Source of the DNA: Pseudonocardia hierapolitana
Lineage (GTDB): Bacteria > Actinomycetota > Actinomycetes > Mycobacteriales > Pseudonocardiaceae
DNA: 64,000 nt
Assembly: GCF_007994075.1 (NCBI RefSeq)
Contig: NZ_VIWU01000001.1
Location: 5,022,001-5,086,000, forward strand
Reading direction: 5' to 3'
In this document: piece after piece, positions 7,509 to 16,019 of the stretch
Numbering within the stretch: the stretch's first letter is position 1
Layout: each line of letters opens with the position of its first letter
The notes under the pieces: generated by a model
Seen by the model: the letters and a program-made list of their open reading frames with translations, nothing else
Told to the model about the DNA's origin: nothing
Databases searched by the model: none
Program-made: the position numbers and the translations under genes

Positions 7509-7972
7509 GGCAGGCCGCCCGGGGCGCCACCTCGGCCGATCCGGCCGGGCGCATCAGCGTCCGTCCGAGCGGCGTGGCTGTCGACCTCACCGTGCCCGCG
7601 CACCGGCTGGACCCGGTCGCCGACCGTGGTCGGACCACGGTCGGCCATCAGGTCATCGAGTCCATCGCTGCCCGGATCGTCGCCGAGGAGCCCGGCGTTG
7701 GCGGCGCGGCCCGGCGTGTGCTGGGTCTGGCGGTGACCGGCGAGGATGCCGAGCAGGCCCCGCGGGTGGAGTCGACCGTGGCGGGCGAGACGGTGTCGCT
7801 GCGGATCCGGCTGTCGGTGACCTACCCCGACCCGGTGCACGAAGTGACCGACCGGGTCCGGCGGAGGCTGGTCGAGCGGGTCGGGGAACTCACCGGAAAG
7901 CGCGTCGGCATGGTCGACGTCATCGTCGCCGCCCTGCACCGCCCGGCCGGCCCTCGGCGGGTGATCCGATGA
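7505..7972 (+). CDS. Asp23/Gls24 family protein
   Basis: 155 residues, starting with an ATG that overlaps the previous stop. The Asp23 elements are seen as GHQVIESIAARIVAEEPGVGG, then VSLRIRLSVTYPDPVHEVTDRVRRRLVERV and GMVDVIVAALHRP. This is the fourth Asp23-type gene of the operon. The multiplicity suggests a heteromeric envelope assembly rather than redundancy; this is inference. Confidence 0.8.
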   Translation: MRQAARGATSADPAGRISVRPSGVAVDLTVPAHRLDPVADRGRTTVGHQVIESIAARIVAEEPGVGGAARRVLGLAVTGEDAEQAPRVESTVAGETVSLRIRLSVTYPDPVHEVTDRVRRRLVERVGELTGKRVGMVDVIVAALHRPAGPRRVIR

Positions 7973-8502
7973 TCCGCCGCCCCCGCCGCACCGTGCCCGC
8001 GACGATCGTCGGTCTGGTGCTTCTCGTCGCCGCCGTGGTCGTGGCGATCTCCTGCATCCAGCTGATCGCCGGTATCCCGCCGTTGGTTGCGTTCCGCACC
8101 CTCGCGGAGCTGGGGCGCGACACGACCTGGAACGACCCTCGCGTCCTCGCCGCAGGTGGGATCCTTTCCCTGGTCGGGCTCGTGTTGCTGGCGTGTGGCC
8201 TGCTTCCGGGGCGCCCGCAGGTGCTGGCCCTGGCCCCGGGCGATGACCTCACCGCTGCCGGGATCTCTCGTCGGAGCCTGGCCCGTGACCTGACGAGTCA
8301 CGCACGGCGCGCGGACGGCATCACCGACGCGCGCGTCAGGGTCGGTGCGCGAACCGTCACGGTGAACGCCCGCACCCCGCTCCGGGACCGCTCCGGGCTG
8401 CCCGAACTGGTCCGCGAGCTCGTCACCGAACGCCTCGACGACATCGACCTCGCCCGACCCGCGCGACTTCGGGTGACCGTCACCTCGGATCGGAGCGCCT
8501 GA
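7969..8502 (+). CDS. DUF6286-like membrane protein
   Basis: 177 residues. Two hydrophobic segments (about residues 13-36 and 60-82) are followed by a soluble domain with an Asp23-like pattern (SLARDLTSHARRADGITDARVRVGARTVTVNA). I recognise it as the DUF6286-type protein that accompanies AmaP in actinobacterial Asp23 clusters; the role is unknown. ATG overlaps the previous TGA, and its own TGA overlaps the next ATG, so the whole run is translationally coupled. Confidence 0.65.
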   Translation: MIRRPRRTVPATIVGLVLLVAAVVVAISCIQLIAGIPPLVAFRTLAELGRDTTWNDPRVLAAGGILSLVGLVLLACGLLPGRPQVLALAPGDDLTAAGISRRSLARDLTSHARRADGITDARVRVGARTVTVNARTPLRDRSGLPELVRELVTERLDDIDLARPARLRVTVTSDRSA

Positions 8503-9080
8503 TGAACCCGAACCGTCCCGCGCGGCTCAACCGCACCGTTCTCGCCCTCCTCGGGCTGCTCTGCCTCGCTGCGGGCGCGGTCGTCCTGCTGATCGGCACC
8601 GGTCGCCTCGGCGGTGTTCTGCCCGTTGCGGCTGATGCGCCGTTGCTTCCGCCGGGACTGGTCGTCCCGGGTTGGGGGCCACCGGGTGCCGCCGCCGTAG
8701 CCGTCATCATCGGGCTGCTGGCGCTGCGCTGGCTGATCGCCCAGACGGTCCGGCGGCCCGCCGGCAGCAACTGGCAGCTCTCACCCGACACCAGCACCGG
8801 CACCACGCACATCGGCAGTGCCGCTGCCGTGCGCCCGCTCGCCGAGGAGATCGAGGACTATCCGGGCGTGCGATCGACGACCGCCAGCCTGACGGGCCCG
8901 CACCAGCACCCGCACCTGCACCTCCGCGTGTCGGCCGACGACCACGCCGACATCTCCGAGCTCCGCCGCCGGATCGGTACCGACGCCATCCCTCGCCTCA
9001 CACAGGCCCTGAACCTGCCCGCGCTGCACGCCGACGTGCTGCTGCGCCTGGTCACCGCCGGCGGCGCCCGAACCGGCTGA
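8502..9080 (+). CDS. amaP: AmaP-like alkaline shock response membrane anchor
   Basis: 192 residues. Two transmembrane segments (about residues 12-34 and 60-78) and a cytosolic C-terminal domain (VRPLAEEIEDYPGVRSTTASLTG ... LHLRVSADDHADISELRRRI). In Gram-positives AmaP anchors Asp23 to the membrane. It is the last gene of the coupled run that starts at the ECF sigma factor. The following 255 bases hold no gene. Confidence 0.75.
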   Translation: MNPNRPARLNRTVLALLGLLCLAAGAVVLLIGTGRLGGVLPVAADAPLLPPGLVVPGWGPPGAAAVAVIIGLLALRWLIAQTVRRPAGSNWQLSPDTSTGTTHIGSAAAVRPLAEEIEDYPGVRSTTASLTGPHQHPHLHLRVSADDHADISELRRRIGTDAIPRLTQALNLPALHADVLLRLVTAGGARTG

Positions 9081-9335
9081 TCGTCGGCATCATTTCCTTT
9101 GGAGGCGAAAACCCGATCTCGAGGGCCGTGTCAGGACCATGAACCTCTTGCGCGCGTCCGGCGCGTACCCGCCCGTGAGGGACGTCGAGTGAATTCTCGG
9201 CCTCCTCGAACTCGATACGCCATTCGCTGCATCGGCCGCTGGGATGAAAAGACGATGATTTCCGAGCGATGTTTCGAATGATCGATCTCATGTCAACCGT
9301 GCTCGCAGGCGATCTGATGACACACGGAGCGTCCG
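9081..9335. other. Intergenic region, locally AT-richer
   Basis: 255 bases between amaP and the STAS gene with no recognisable gene or strong hairpin. Base composition drops locally around 9190-9310 (runs such as GATGAAAAGACGATGATTTCC), which fits a promoter region for the STAS gene. No consensus promoter is clear. Confidence 0.4.
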
Positions 9336-9722
9336 GTGAAAGCTGATCACGTGGGGACGCGGGTCGCAAGTCAGCTGTCGATCATGTGGGTCCGACATCG
9401 TCAGGTGCCGACCGGTACTGTCGCGGTGCAGCTCAAGGGTGAGATCGACGGCTCCAACGCCGCGCAGGTGGCCGGCCTCGCCGATGGCCTCTACGGCGGG
9501 GCCGTGATCATTCTCGACATGAGCGACGTGAGCTTCCTGGGAGCTGCGGGACTCACCGCGCTGCTGCAGTTGGCGGCGCGATTGCGCCTGGTCGGCGGTC
9601 GCCTCGTTCTCACCGGTACGGATCACCGCCCGGTGCGGACACCGATCGTGATCTGCGGACTCGACTCCATTCTCGACCGTCGTTCGACCACGGCGACAAG
9701 GCCAGAAAAATCACCTACCTGA
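9336..9722 (+). CDS. STAS-domain protein (anti-sigma factor antagonist family)
   Basis: 128 residues. The STAS fold is visible as TVAVQLKGEIDGSNAAQVAGL, VIILDMSDVSFLGAAGLTALLQL and GGRLVLTG. In SpoIIAA/RsbV proteins the fourth helix begins with a D-S-S-G motif whose serine is phosphorylated; here the same place reads G-A-A-G, so the switch residue is missing. It may be constitutively active, or a structural or sensory STAS protein rather than a phospho-switch. GTG start. No RsbW-type kinase gene is adjacent. Confidence 0.8.
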   Translation: MKADHVGTRVASQLSIMWVRHRQVPTGTVAVQLKGEIDGSNAAQVAGLADGLYGGAVIILDMSDVSFLGAAGLTALLQLAARLRLVGGRLVLTGTDHRPVRTPIVICGLDSILDRRSTTATRPEKSPT

Positions 9723-9800
9723 TTTCGCTGCAATGGGTTGGGGGGCACCCCGGCGGGTATCCAGGACAAGGGTGATACAGGAGCCGGGCGTGCTCTGCCC

Positions 9801-9845
9801 CGTATTGATCCTGGCCCGTTGATCCTGGCCCGTATTGATCCAGCC
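9801..9845 (+). repeat. Short tandem repeat, three imperfect copies
   Basis: CGTATTGATCCTGGCC, CGTTGATCCTGGCC and CGTATTGATCCAGCC follow each other directly, about 60 bases before the PRC-barrel gene. They lie where its promoter should be and could be repeated regulator sites or slippage products. There are too few copies, and no spacers, for a CRISPR. Confidence 0.6.
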
Positions 9846-9907
9846 CCCCGATCCGGGGCTTCGACCGAACCGCCGTAGCGCTACGTGCTGCGGCGAAGAA
9901 GGACGCC

Positions 9908-10720
9908 ATGACGACCGCGAACATGTCCGACCCGAACACGATGATCGGCGCGCCGGTGCACCGCACCGACGGCGAGAGCCTCGGCAAGATCGACTCCATC
10001 TACTTCGACAACGAGACGAACCGGCCTGCATGGGCCGCGGTGAAGACCGGCATCTTCGGCGGCCACGTCTCGCTGGTGCCGCTGGGCGCGTGCAGCTGGG
10101 ACGGCAACGCCCTCACCGTGCCGTTCGACAAGGCCGCGCTGAACGATGCCCCGCACCACGATCCCGACACCGCGATCAGTCCGGCCGACGAGGACGACCT
10201 GTACCGCCACTACGGGCTCGGCGCCGCCGGTCCCGCGGGCGGAGAACAGGTCGGATCCGGCGGGGACTCGCCGCGCGACCGCACGGGCGAGCCCGAGATC
10301 GAGGGCCGCGACATCTCCGGTCCGACGACCGACGAAGCGATGACCCGCTCCGAGGAGCAGCTGCACGTCGGTACCGAGCAGCGCGAGTCCGGGCGGGCCC
10401 GGCTGCGCAAGCACATCGTCACCGAGAACATCTCCACCACTGTGCCCGTCTCGCGCGAAGAGGTCACCGTGGAACGCGAGCCGATCACCGCCGCCAACCG
10501 CGGCGAGGCGGTGTCCGGTCCGGACCTGTCCGAGGAGGAGCACGAGATCACCCTCACCGAGGAGCGGGCCGTGGTGCACAAGGAGACCGTCCCGGTCGAG
10601 CGGGTCCGCCTGGGTACCGAGACCGTCACCGAGCAGCAGCAGGTCGACGAGACCATCCGCAAGGAGCAGATCGAGACCGACGGCATCGACTCCGGCCTCC
10701 GCGACCGGAACGAGAACTGA
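9908..10720 (+). CDS. PRC-barrel and DUF2382 domain protein
   Basis: 270 residues. Residues ~10-85 are a PRC-barrel (IGAPVHRTDGESLGKIDSIY ... VSLVPLGACSW). Residues ~150-255 are DUF2382 (SEEQLHVGTEQRESGRARLRK then VTVEREPI and ERAVVHKETVPVERVRLG), a charged repeat-like domain often induced by stress. The protein is soluble and acidic in its linker. ATG 9908 follows GAAGGACG. It is placed after the Asp23 island and before two membrane proteins, consistent with a general envelope or osmotic stress set; the molecular function is unknown. Confidence 0.85.
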   Translation: MTTANMSDPNTMIGAPVHRTDGESLGKIDSIYFDNETNRPAWAAVKTGIFGGHVSLVPLGACSWDGNALTVPFDKAALNDAPHHDPDTAISPADEDDLYRHYGLGAAGPAGGEQVGSGGDSPRDRTGEPEIEGRDISGPTTDEAMTRSEEQLHVGTEQRESGRARLRKHIVTENISTTVPVSREEVTVEREPITAANRGEAVSGPDLSEEEHEITLTEERAVVHKETVPVERVRLGTETVTEQQQVDETIRKEQIETDGIDSGLRDRNEN

Positions 10721-10734
10721 CACTCCTCGGCCAG

Positions 10735-10808
10735 CCGAGCGAACGGCTCGGGATCCGGAGAACGAGCTGTCGAGGTGTGGCGGGAGCTGTGAGGGGGGCT
10801 CCCGCCAC
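10735..10808 (+). terminator. Two hairpins after the PRC-barrel gene
   Basis: CCGAGC (10735-10740) pairs with GCTCGG (10746-10751). Further on GTGGCGGGAGC (10777-10787) pairs perfectly with GCTCCCGCCAC (10798-10808). No T-run follows, as is common for actinobacterial terminators. Confidence 0.55.
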
Positions 10809-10847
10809 GGCCCGTGCAGCCCGAATGACCACCGAAGGGACAGATGT

Positions 10848-11414
10848 ATGTCACAGCGCAACACGATCGTCCGCAGCATGCACGACCTCGGACTCGCCGC
10901 ATGGTTCGGCGGCACGCTCGCCGGCGCCGTCGCCGTCAACGGTGCCGCCGCCGAGGTCTCCGACCCGAACCAGCGGTTGCACGTCGCCAACGCCGGGTGG
11001 GCCCGGTGGGCTCCGGTCAACCTGGCTGCGATCGCCGCCCACCTGATCGGCGGCGCGGGGCTGCTGTTCGCGAACAAGGGGCGGGTCGCCGCCCAGCGTG
11101 GCGTCGGCGCCTCCACCGCCGCGAAAACCGCATTGACCATCGCAGCGCTCGGCGTGACCGCCTACAGCCGTGTGCTGGGCAGGATGCTCGAGCAGGCCGA
11201 CGGCGCTCCGGTCGAGGGTGGCACCGACCCCGGGTCGGACACCCCCGCCGGTGTGGCGAAGGCCCAGCAGCAGCTCAAGGTCGCGCAATGGCTCGTTCCC
11301 GCTCTCACCGGCGGAATCGCCGTGCTCAACGCGGTGGAGGGCGAGCAGCAGCGACCCGGCCAGCAGCTACCCGGGATCTTGGCCAAGCCCGCGCGGTGGC
11401 TTTCCGCCGTATGA
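10848..11414 (+). CDS. Membrane protein of unknown function
   Basis: 188 residues. Hydrophobic segments at about 12-32, 55-75, 92-108 and 150-166. No known domain is recognised. The N-terminal MHDLGLAAWFGGTLAGAVAVNGAA and the HVANAGWARWAPV loop resemble other actinobacterial hypothetical membrane proteins. ATG 10848 is chosen; an overlapping ATG at 10844 opens a different, non-coding-like frame. A GAAGGGACAG ribosome site lies upstream. Confidence 0.65.
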   Translation: MSQRNTIVRSMHDLGLAAWFGGTLAGAVAVNGAAAEVSDPNQRLHVANAGWARWAPVNLAAIAAHLIGGAGLLFANKGRVAAQRGVGASTAAKTALTIAALGVTAYSRVLGRMLEQADGAPVEGGTDPGSDTPAGVAKAQQQLKVAQWLVPALTGGIAVLNAVEGEQQRPGQQLPGILAKPARWLSAV

Positions 11415-11536
11415 CGATGCCGCCGGCAGCAGTCAGCACGACGAACCGGTTGGGGTGGACACCGGACTCGCATGCCCCACATCCACCCGCTCCGCCGAAC
11501 TCCAAGCACCGCACTGCCGAACACAAGGACCAGAAC

Positions 11537-12250
11537 ATGTCCACTCGTGACCAGGGCGCCTACCGCGCCGCCGGCTCGACCCACGCCAGCACCGAGGACT
11601 TCCCGATCGCAACTGATCCCTACCCCGCGCAGGCGCGGGCGACGTCGACCGGTTCGATCGTCGCGCCACATCCCGATCAACGACCCGCCACCGATCGCGC
11701 CGAGGACCGCCGCGACCGCGTGCGGTGGGGCCCGATCTGGGCCGGTGCGGCGGTCGTGCTGACCGTGTTCATCGTGCTGCAACTGCTGTTCTTCGCGCTG
11801 GGCTGGCTCGACCTGGGGCTCGATGGTCGCGACGGGTCCGGTGTCGCCGCGGGGGTCGTGACGGGCGTCCTGGCGCTCATCGCCTTCTTCGTCGGCGGAC
11901 TCACGGCCGGCGCCAGCACGATCTGGCGCACGGCAGGTGACGGAATGCTCCACGGTGTCCTGGTGTGGACGCTGAGTGTGCTCGGCATTCTCGCCCTCAC
12001 CCTGATCGGTGGCACCGCTCTGCTGGGGCCGCTTGCCAGCGTCGCCTCCCAGGCACCCGATGCTGCGCAGGCCGCACAGCAGGCCGTCGACCCGGCTCGG
12101 GCGCTGGACACCGCCCGCGACACGGCCGGCTGGGCCGCCCTCGGACTGGGCGCAGCCGCCGCTGCCGCCGCGGTCGGAGGCATCGCCGGATCGAGGCTCT
12201 GGCGAAACCGCGAGGACTCCGCTACCGGACATCGCACCCCTGCTGCCTGA
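11537..12250 (+). CDS. Membrane protein of unknown function
   Basis: 237 residues. A hydrophilic N-terminus (~70 residues) is followed by hydrophobic segments at about 72-95, 108-130, 140-165 and 195-215, with an Ala/Gln-rich stretch (APDAAQAAQQAVDPARAL) between the last two. The start is ATG 11537 after a weak ACAAGGACC ribosome site. No family is assigned. Lies in the same direction 122 bases after another membrane protein, probably in the stress island. It ends convergent with the FAD monooxygenase. Confidence 0.65.
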   Translation: MSTRDQGAYRAAGSTHASTEDFPIATDPYPAQARATSTGSIVAPHPDQRPATDRAEDRRDRVRWGPIWAGAAVVLTVFIVLQLLFFALGWLDLGLDGRDGSGVAAGVVTGVLALIAFFVGGLTAGASTIWRTAGDGMLHGVLVWTLSVLGILALTLIGGTALLGPLASVASQAPDAAQAAQQAVDPARALDTARDTAGWAALGLGAAAAAAAVGGIAGSRLWRNREDSATGHRTPAA

Positions 12251-12394
12251 TCGCGACGACGGCACCTGTGCTCCGCCGGGTCCGGATGGCGTCAGCCGTC
12301 CGGACCGGCGGTGAGCGCCACCCGGATCTCCACCGCACCTGGTGGTAGACGCCCCTACGGGCCTCTGCCGCCGCGTCGACAGGCCTGCCGCGGG

Positions 12395-13705
12395 TCAGCG
12401 GGCGGTGACTTCCGTGGTGCGGCGGGCCCAGTCCGGTGCGTGTTCGGGCAGTGGACCTATCGCGATGAGGCGCGCCGGCACGCCCTGCAGCACCGGGAAG
12501 CGGCGGACCAGGCGCAGGGGGAGCGGGAGCGCCTCGGTGGGGGCGATCGGCACCGCGCCGTCGGCGAGGCCCGCCGGGGCGGCGTCCACGGCCGGCGTGC
12601 TCGCGGTGGCACCGCGGCCGGTGAACACGGCCCGGTGGGCGAGGCGCTGGCCACCCTGGATCAGCGCGGTGGGCCACCACCTGCGCCGCTGGACCTGACG
12701 CAGCACCGAACGCGGCACGATCCCGCCGGAGCGCAGCGCGGGCGCGAGCAGCCTCGCGGTGGCCACCGCGTCGGCGACGGCGAGGTTGACGCCCACGCCG
12801 CCCACGGGCGACATCGCATGCGCCGCGTCGCCGATCAGCAGGAGCCCGTCGCGGTGCCAGGTGCGCAGCCGCTCCAGCTTCACGTCCAGCAGCTTGACGT
12901 CGTCGAGGGACTCCAGCGCCTCGAGCCGGTCGGCCATCCAGGGCAGCAGGGCCGCGATCCGCTCGCGGAACCGCTCGAGGCCCGCAGCGCGCATCACGGC
13001 GTCGGCACCCTTGTGGATGAGGAACGCGCACTGCCAGTAGTCGCCACGATCGATCATGACGGCGAACTGCGCGCTCGAGATCCGCCCGACGCCACCCACC
13101 GGGTCGGTGTCGCGACGGGGCAGCCGGAACCACCAGACGTCGATCGGCACCCCGAACGAGCGCGGAACGAGACCGGCGGCGGCACGCACCACGGAGCCCC
13201 GGCCGTCGCAGGCGACCGTGAGGCTCGCCCGCACCTCGTGCTCGGAGCCGTCGGTGCGGTCGCGGTAGCGCACACCGGCCACGCGCCCTCCGTCGTGGAC
13301 GAGGCCGATCACCTCGGCGTTGCGGCGCAGGGTGAAGGTCGGCTCCTCCTCGGCGGCCTCGGCCACGAGGTCGAGGAAGTCCCACTGCGGCACCAGCGCG
13401 ATGTGCTGGTGGGCCCCGGGCAGCCGCGACAGGTCGGCGATCTGCACGACGCCCTGGTCCAGCTGTATCTGCGCGCGGTCGATCCTCCGCTGGGGAAGGG
13501 CGGCGAAGCGCTCGCCGAGGCCGAGCTCGTCGAGCAGCGTGAGGGTGGACGCGTGCACGGTGTCGCCGCGGAAGTCGCGCAGGAAGTCGGCGTGCTTCTC
13601 GAGAACGGTGACGTCCACACCGGCACGCGCCATGAGCAGACCGAGGACCAGGCCCGCGGGGCCTCCCCCGACGACGATGCAGGTCGTGCGCTCGCTGCTC
13701 AACAT
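12395..13705 (-). CDS. FAD-dependent monooxygenase (PHBH fold)
   Basis: 436 residues. The N-terminal dinucleotide fold [25 protein letters not shown] binds FAD. The mid motif [18 protein letters not shown] (DG motif) and [25 protein letters not shown] (GD motif) complete the aromatic hydroxylase signature. The substrate is unknown; it could act on an aromatic compound. The start is ATG 13705; a TAGAAT -10 box (13718-13713 on the minus strand) lies seven bases before it, so the mRNA is probably leaderless. A 14-bp palindrome covers the start codon. Divergent from gltX, with 60 bases between starts. Confidence 0.88.
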   Translation of the reverse strand: MLSSERTTCIVVGGGPAGLVLGLLMARAGVDVTVLEKHADFLRDFRGDTVHASTLTLLDELGLGERFAALPQRRIDRAQIQLDQGVVQIADLSRLPGAHQHIALVPQWDFLDLVAEAAEEEPTFTLRRNAEVIGLVHDGGRVAGVRYRDRTDGSEHEVRASLTVACDGRGSVVRAAAGLVPRSFGVPIDVWWFRLPRRDTDPVGGVGRISSAQFAVMIDRGDYWQCAFLIHKGADAVMRAAGLERFRERIAALLPWMADRLEALESLDDVKLLDVKLERLRTWHRDGLLLIGDAAHAMSPVGGVGVNLAVADAVATARLLAPALRSGGIVPRSVLRQVQRRRWWPTALIQGGQRLAHRAVFTGRGATASTPAVDAAPAGLADGAVPIAPTEALPLPLRLVRRFPVLQGVPARLIAIGPLPEHAPDWARRTTEVTAR

Positions 13706-13718
13706 TTGTTGAATTCTA
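13699..13718 (-). promoter_or_regulatory. Leaderless promoter and palindromic operator of the monooxygenase gene
   Basis: TCAACATTTGTTGA (13699-13712) is a perfect 6-2-6 palindrome covering the ATG at 13705-13703. The -10 hexamer TAGAAT on the minus strand is at 13718-13713. A repressor bound there would block transcription start directly. The shape fits MarR- or TetR-type operators; no such regulator is adjacent. Confidence 0.5.
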
Positions 13719-13765
13719 CGCCGGTCGGAACCCGCTGGCCAGCCCTCGATACGCTTACCCGCATC

Positions 13766-15259
13766 ATGACTGCAGGCAACGACGTCCGGGTGCGCTTCTG
13801 CCCGTCGCCGACGGGCACCCCGCACGTCGGACTGATCCGCACCGCCCTGTTCAACTGGGTGTACGCCCGCCACCACGGCGGCTCCTTCGTGTTCCGCATC
13901 GAGGACACCGACGCCCGGCGCGACTCCGTCGAGTCGTACCACGCGCTGCTCGACGCGCTGCGCTGGATCGGCCTCGACTGGGACGAGGGCCCGGAGGTCG
14001 GGGGTCCGCACGGGCCGTACCGGCAGAGCGAGCGCCGCGACTCCTACCGCAACGCGCTCGGTCTCCTCGTGCAGGCCGGTGAGGTCTACGAGTCGTACTC
14101 GACGCCGGAGGAGATCGAGGCGCGGCACCGTGCCGCGGGCCGCGACCCCAAGCTCGGCTACGACAACGCCGATCGCGACCTCACCGACGAGCAGAAGGCG
14201 GCCTACCGCGCCGAGGGACGCTCGCCGGTGTTCCGGCTGCGGATGCCCGACCGCGACATCTCGTTCGACGACCTCGTGCGCGGGCCCGTCACGTTCAAGG
14301 CCGGCACGGTGGCCGACTTCGTCCTCGCCCGCGGCGACGGCACTCCGCTCTACCCGCTCACCAACCCGCTCGACGACGCCCTCATGGGCATCACGCACGT
14401 CCTGCGCGGTGAGGACCTGCTCCCGTCGACACCGCGCCAGATCGCGCTGCTCGAGGCGCTGCAGCGGGTGGGGATCGGGAACGGTCCGTTCCGCTACGGG
14501 CACCTCCCGCTCGTCACCGGCGAGGGCAATCGCAAGCTGTCCAAGCGTGACCCGCAGTCGAACCTGTTCCTCTACCGCGAACGCGGATTCGTGCCCGAGG
14601 GGCTGTTGAACTACCTGGCGCTGCTCGGCTGGTCCATCGCCGACGACCGCGACGTGTTCACGATGGCCGAGATGGTCGAGGCGTTCGACATCTCGCGGGT
14701 GTCGAGCAATGCCGCGCGATTCGACCTCAAGAAGGCAGAGGCGATCAATGCGGCGCACCTGCGAGCGCTTCCCGTCGAGGAGTTCGCCCGCCGCGTCGAG
14801 CCGTACCTCGAAGCAGAAGGTGTGATCACCGGCACGCTCACCGAGGAGCGGCGCGCGCTGCTCGCCGCGGCGGCCCCGCTTGTGCAGGAGCGCAGCGTCG
14901 TCCTGTCCGACGCGGCGCGCATGCTGCGCTTCCTGTTCGTCCCGGAGGAGGGCTTCGAGCTCGAGCCCGACGCGGCGGAGAAGAACCTCGGTGCCGACGC
15001 CGCTCCCGTGCTCGAAGCCGCCCTGACCGGCCTCGATGCACTCCCGGAGTGGTCCACCGAGCAGATCGAGAACGCCCTCAAGGCGGCTCTCGTGGACGGG
15101 CTGGGCCTCAAGCCGCGCAAGGCGTTCGCGCCCGTGCGGGTCGCCGTGAGCGGGCGCACGGTGTCGCCCCCGCTCTACGAGTCCATGGAACTGCTGGGCC
15201 GCGAGCGCTCACTCGCGCGCCTGAGGGCCGGTTTGGAGCGCGCCGCGAGCCTCGGCTAG
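13766..15259 (+). CDS. gltX: Glutamate--tRNA ligase
   Basis: 497 residues, charging tRNA-Glu (and possibly tRNA-Gln for the transamidation route). The class I signature is [11 protein letters not shown] near residue 10 (HIGH equivalent HVGL) and KLSKRD (KMSKS equivalent) near residue 255. The anticodon-binding C-terminal helical domain runs from ~330 onward. The length is normal. ATG 13766 is used; the frame is open far upstream but that part is antisense to the monooxygenase. TACGCT, about 12 bases before the start, suggests a very short leader. tRNA-Gln and tRNA-Glu genes follow directly. Confidence 0.97.
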   Translation: MTAGNDVRVRFCPSPTGTPHVGLIRTALFNWVYARHHGGSFVFRIEDTDARRDSVESYHALLDALRWIGLDWDEGPEVGGPHGPYRQSERRDSYRNALGLLVQAGEVYESYSTPEEIEARHRAAGRDPKLGYDNADRDLTDEQKAAYRAEGRSPVFRLRMPDRDISFDDLVRGPVTFKAGTVADFVLARGDGTPLYPLTNPLDDALMGITHVLRGEDLLPSTPRQIALLEALQRVGIGNGPFRYGHLPLVTGEGNRKLSKRDPQSNLFLYRERGFVPEGLLNYLALLGWSIADDRDVFTMAEMVEAFDISRVSSNAARFDLKKAEAINAAHLRALPVEEFARRVEPYLEAEGVITGTLTEERRALLAAAAPLVQERSVVLSDAARMLRFLFVPEEGFELEPDAAEKNLGADAAPVLEAALTGLDALPEWSTEQIENALKAALVDGLGLKPRKAFAPVRVAVSGRTVSPPLYESMELLGRERSLARLRAGLERAASLG

Positions 15260-15305
15260 AGTGGTGGACACAGGGCGCGGACACCCCCGGGTGAACGCGG
15301 ACCCT

Positions 15306-15377
15306 TGGGGTATGGTGTAATTGGCAGCACGACTGATTCTGGTTCAGTTAGTCTAGGTTCGAGTCCTGGTACCCCAG
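15306..15377 (+). tRNA. tRNA-Gln (CTG anticodon)
   Basis: 72 bases. The acceptor stem TGGGGTA (15306-15312) pairs with TACCCCA (15370-15376), and G15377 is the discriminator. The anticodon stem ACTGA/TCAGT encloses loop TTCTGGT, giving anticodon CTG. The T arm AGGTTCGAGTCCT is standard. CCA is not encoded. Confidence 0.96.
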
Positions 15378-15429
15378 CGGAAACGCTCCAGAAGCGGTCT
15401 GATAAACTCAAAACCGGAGCAATTCCCAC

Positions 15430-15502
15430 GGCCCCGTCGTCTAGCGGCCTAGGACGCCGCCCTCTCAAGGCGGTAGCGCGGGTTCAAATCCCGTCGGGGC
15501 TA
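15430..15502 (+). tRNA. tRNA-Glu (CTC anticodon)
   Basis: 73 bases. The acceptor stem GGCCCCG (15430-15436) pairs with CGGGGCT (15495-15501), including a G-U pair at the end. The anticodon stem CCGCC/GGCGG holds loop CTCTCAA, anticodon CTC. The T arm is CGGGTTCAAATCCCG. CCA is not encoded. Confidence 0.96.
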
Positions 15503-16019
15503 CGCGAGTAGGCGAGGTATGTCCACGGAGAGCGTGGACATACCTCGCTTCGCTTTTTCTTCTGGGGGCGCAGCCCCCAGACCCCGCCCGGAGGGGCTTC
15601 GCCCCCCCGGACCCCCCGCCTCGGGCCCAAGGTTCCGCACGGTCGGTGAGGTGGCTCGGCGAGGGGTGCTCATTGAAGACGTGGACCGCACGACGCTTCT
15701 TGCTTCTGGGAGGCGCCGACACCCGGGCGCCGCCCCCGGACCCCCGCCTCGCGCCCCAAGGCTCCGCCCGGCCGATGACGTCGACACACGGTAGTGGCCG
15801 GTCCGCGGAGTGACGCACCGATATCGCCCGGGTCGGGAACGGCGCCCGCCGCAACGCCAACTGACCTGCGGCACGCGTTGTGTTGTACGTCACAGTCGGC
15901 GGTGTCGAAGTTCCGCGTGCAGCTCCGTCCCCGGGGTGTCCGCCGCCCAGGCGGTGATCCGCGGAGGAGACGACTCCAGCGCGCCTGGGCACACACGGCC
16001 GAGCCGAGGGGAGATCATC
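15503..16019. other. Long intergenic region: terminator plus GC-rich degenerate repeats
   Basis: No gene supported in 517 bases. It starts with the tRNA operon terminator (15512-15560). After that, two degenerate copies of a G+C-rich block can be seen. One is at about 15556-15640 (CTTCTGGGGGCGCAGCCCCC then CGCCTCGGGCCCAAGG), the other at about 15698-15775 (CTTCTGGGAGGCGCC then CGCCTCGCGCCCCAAGG). The remainder to 16019 should contain the promoter of the DHFR-fold gene. Confidence 0.5.
15512..15560 (+). terminator. Strong terminator after the tRNA genes
   Basis: GCGAGGTATGTCCAC (15512-15526) pairs perfectly with GTGGACATACCTCGC (15534-15548) around a 7-base loop, followed by TTCGCTTTTTCTTCT. 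A 15-bp stem with a T-rich tail, ending the gltX / tRNA transcripts. Confidence 0.85.

Noticed and set aside
9801..9845. CRISPR-like array
   Set aside because: Copies are contiguous, imperfect and without spacers; no cas genes are present.
12311..13765. N-terminal extension of gltX by ~485 codons
   Set aside because: The frame is open only because it is opposite the monooxygenase gene; GltX proteins begin at the PSPTGTPH region reached from ATG 13766.
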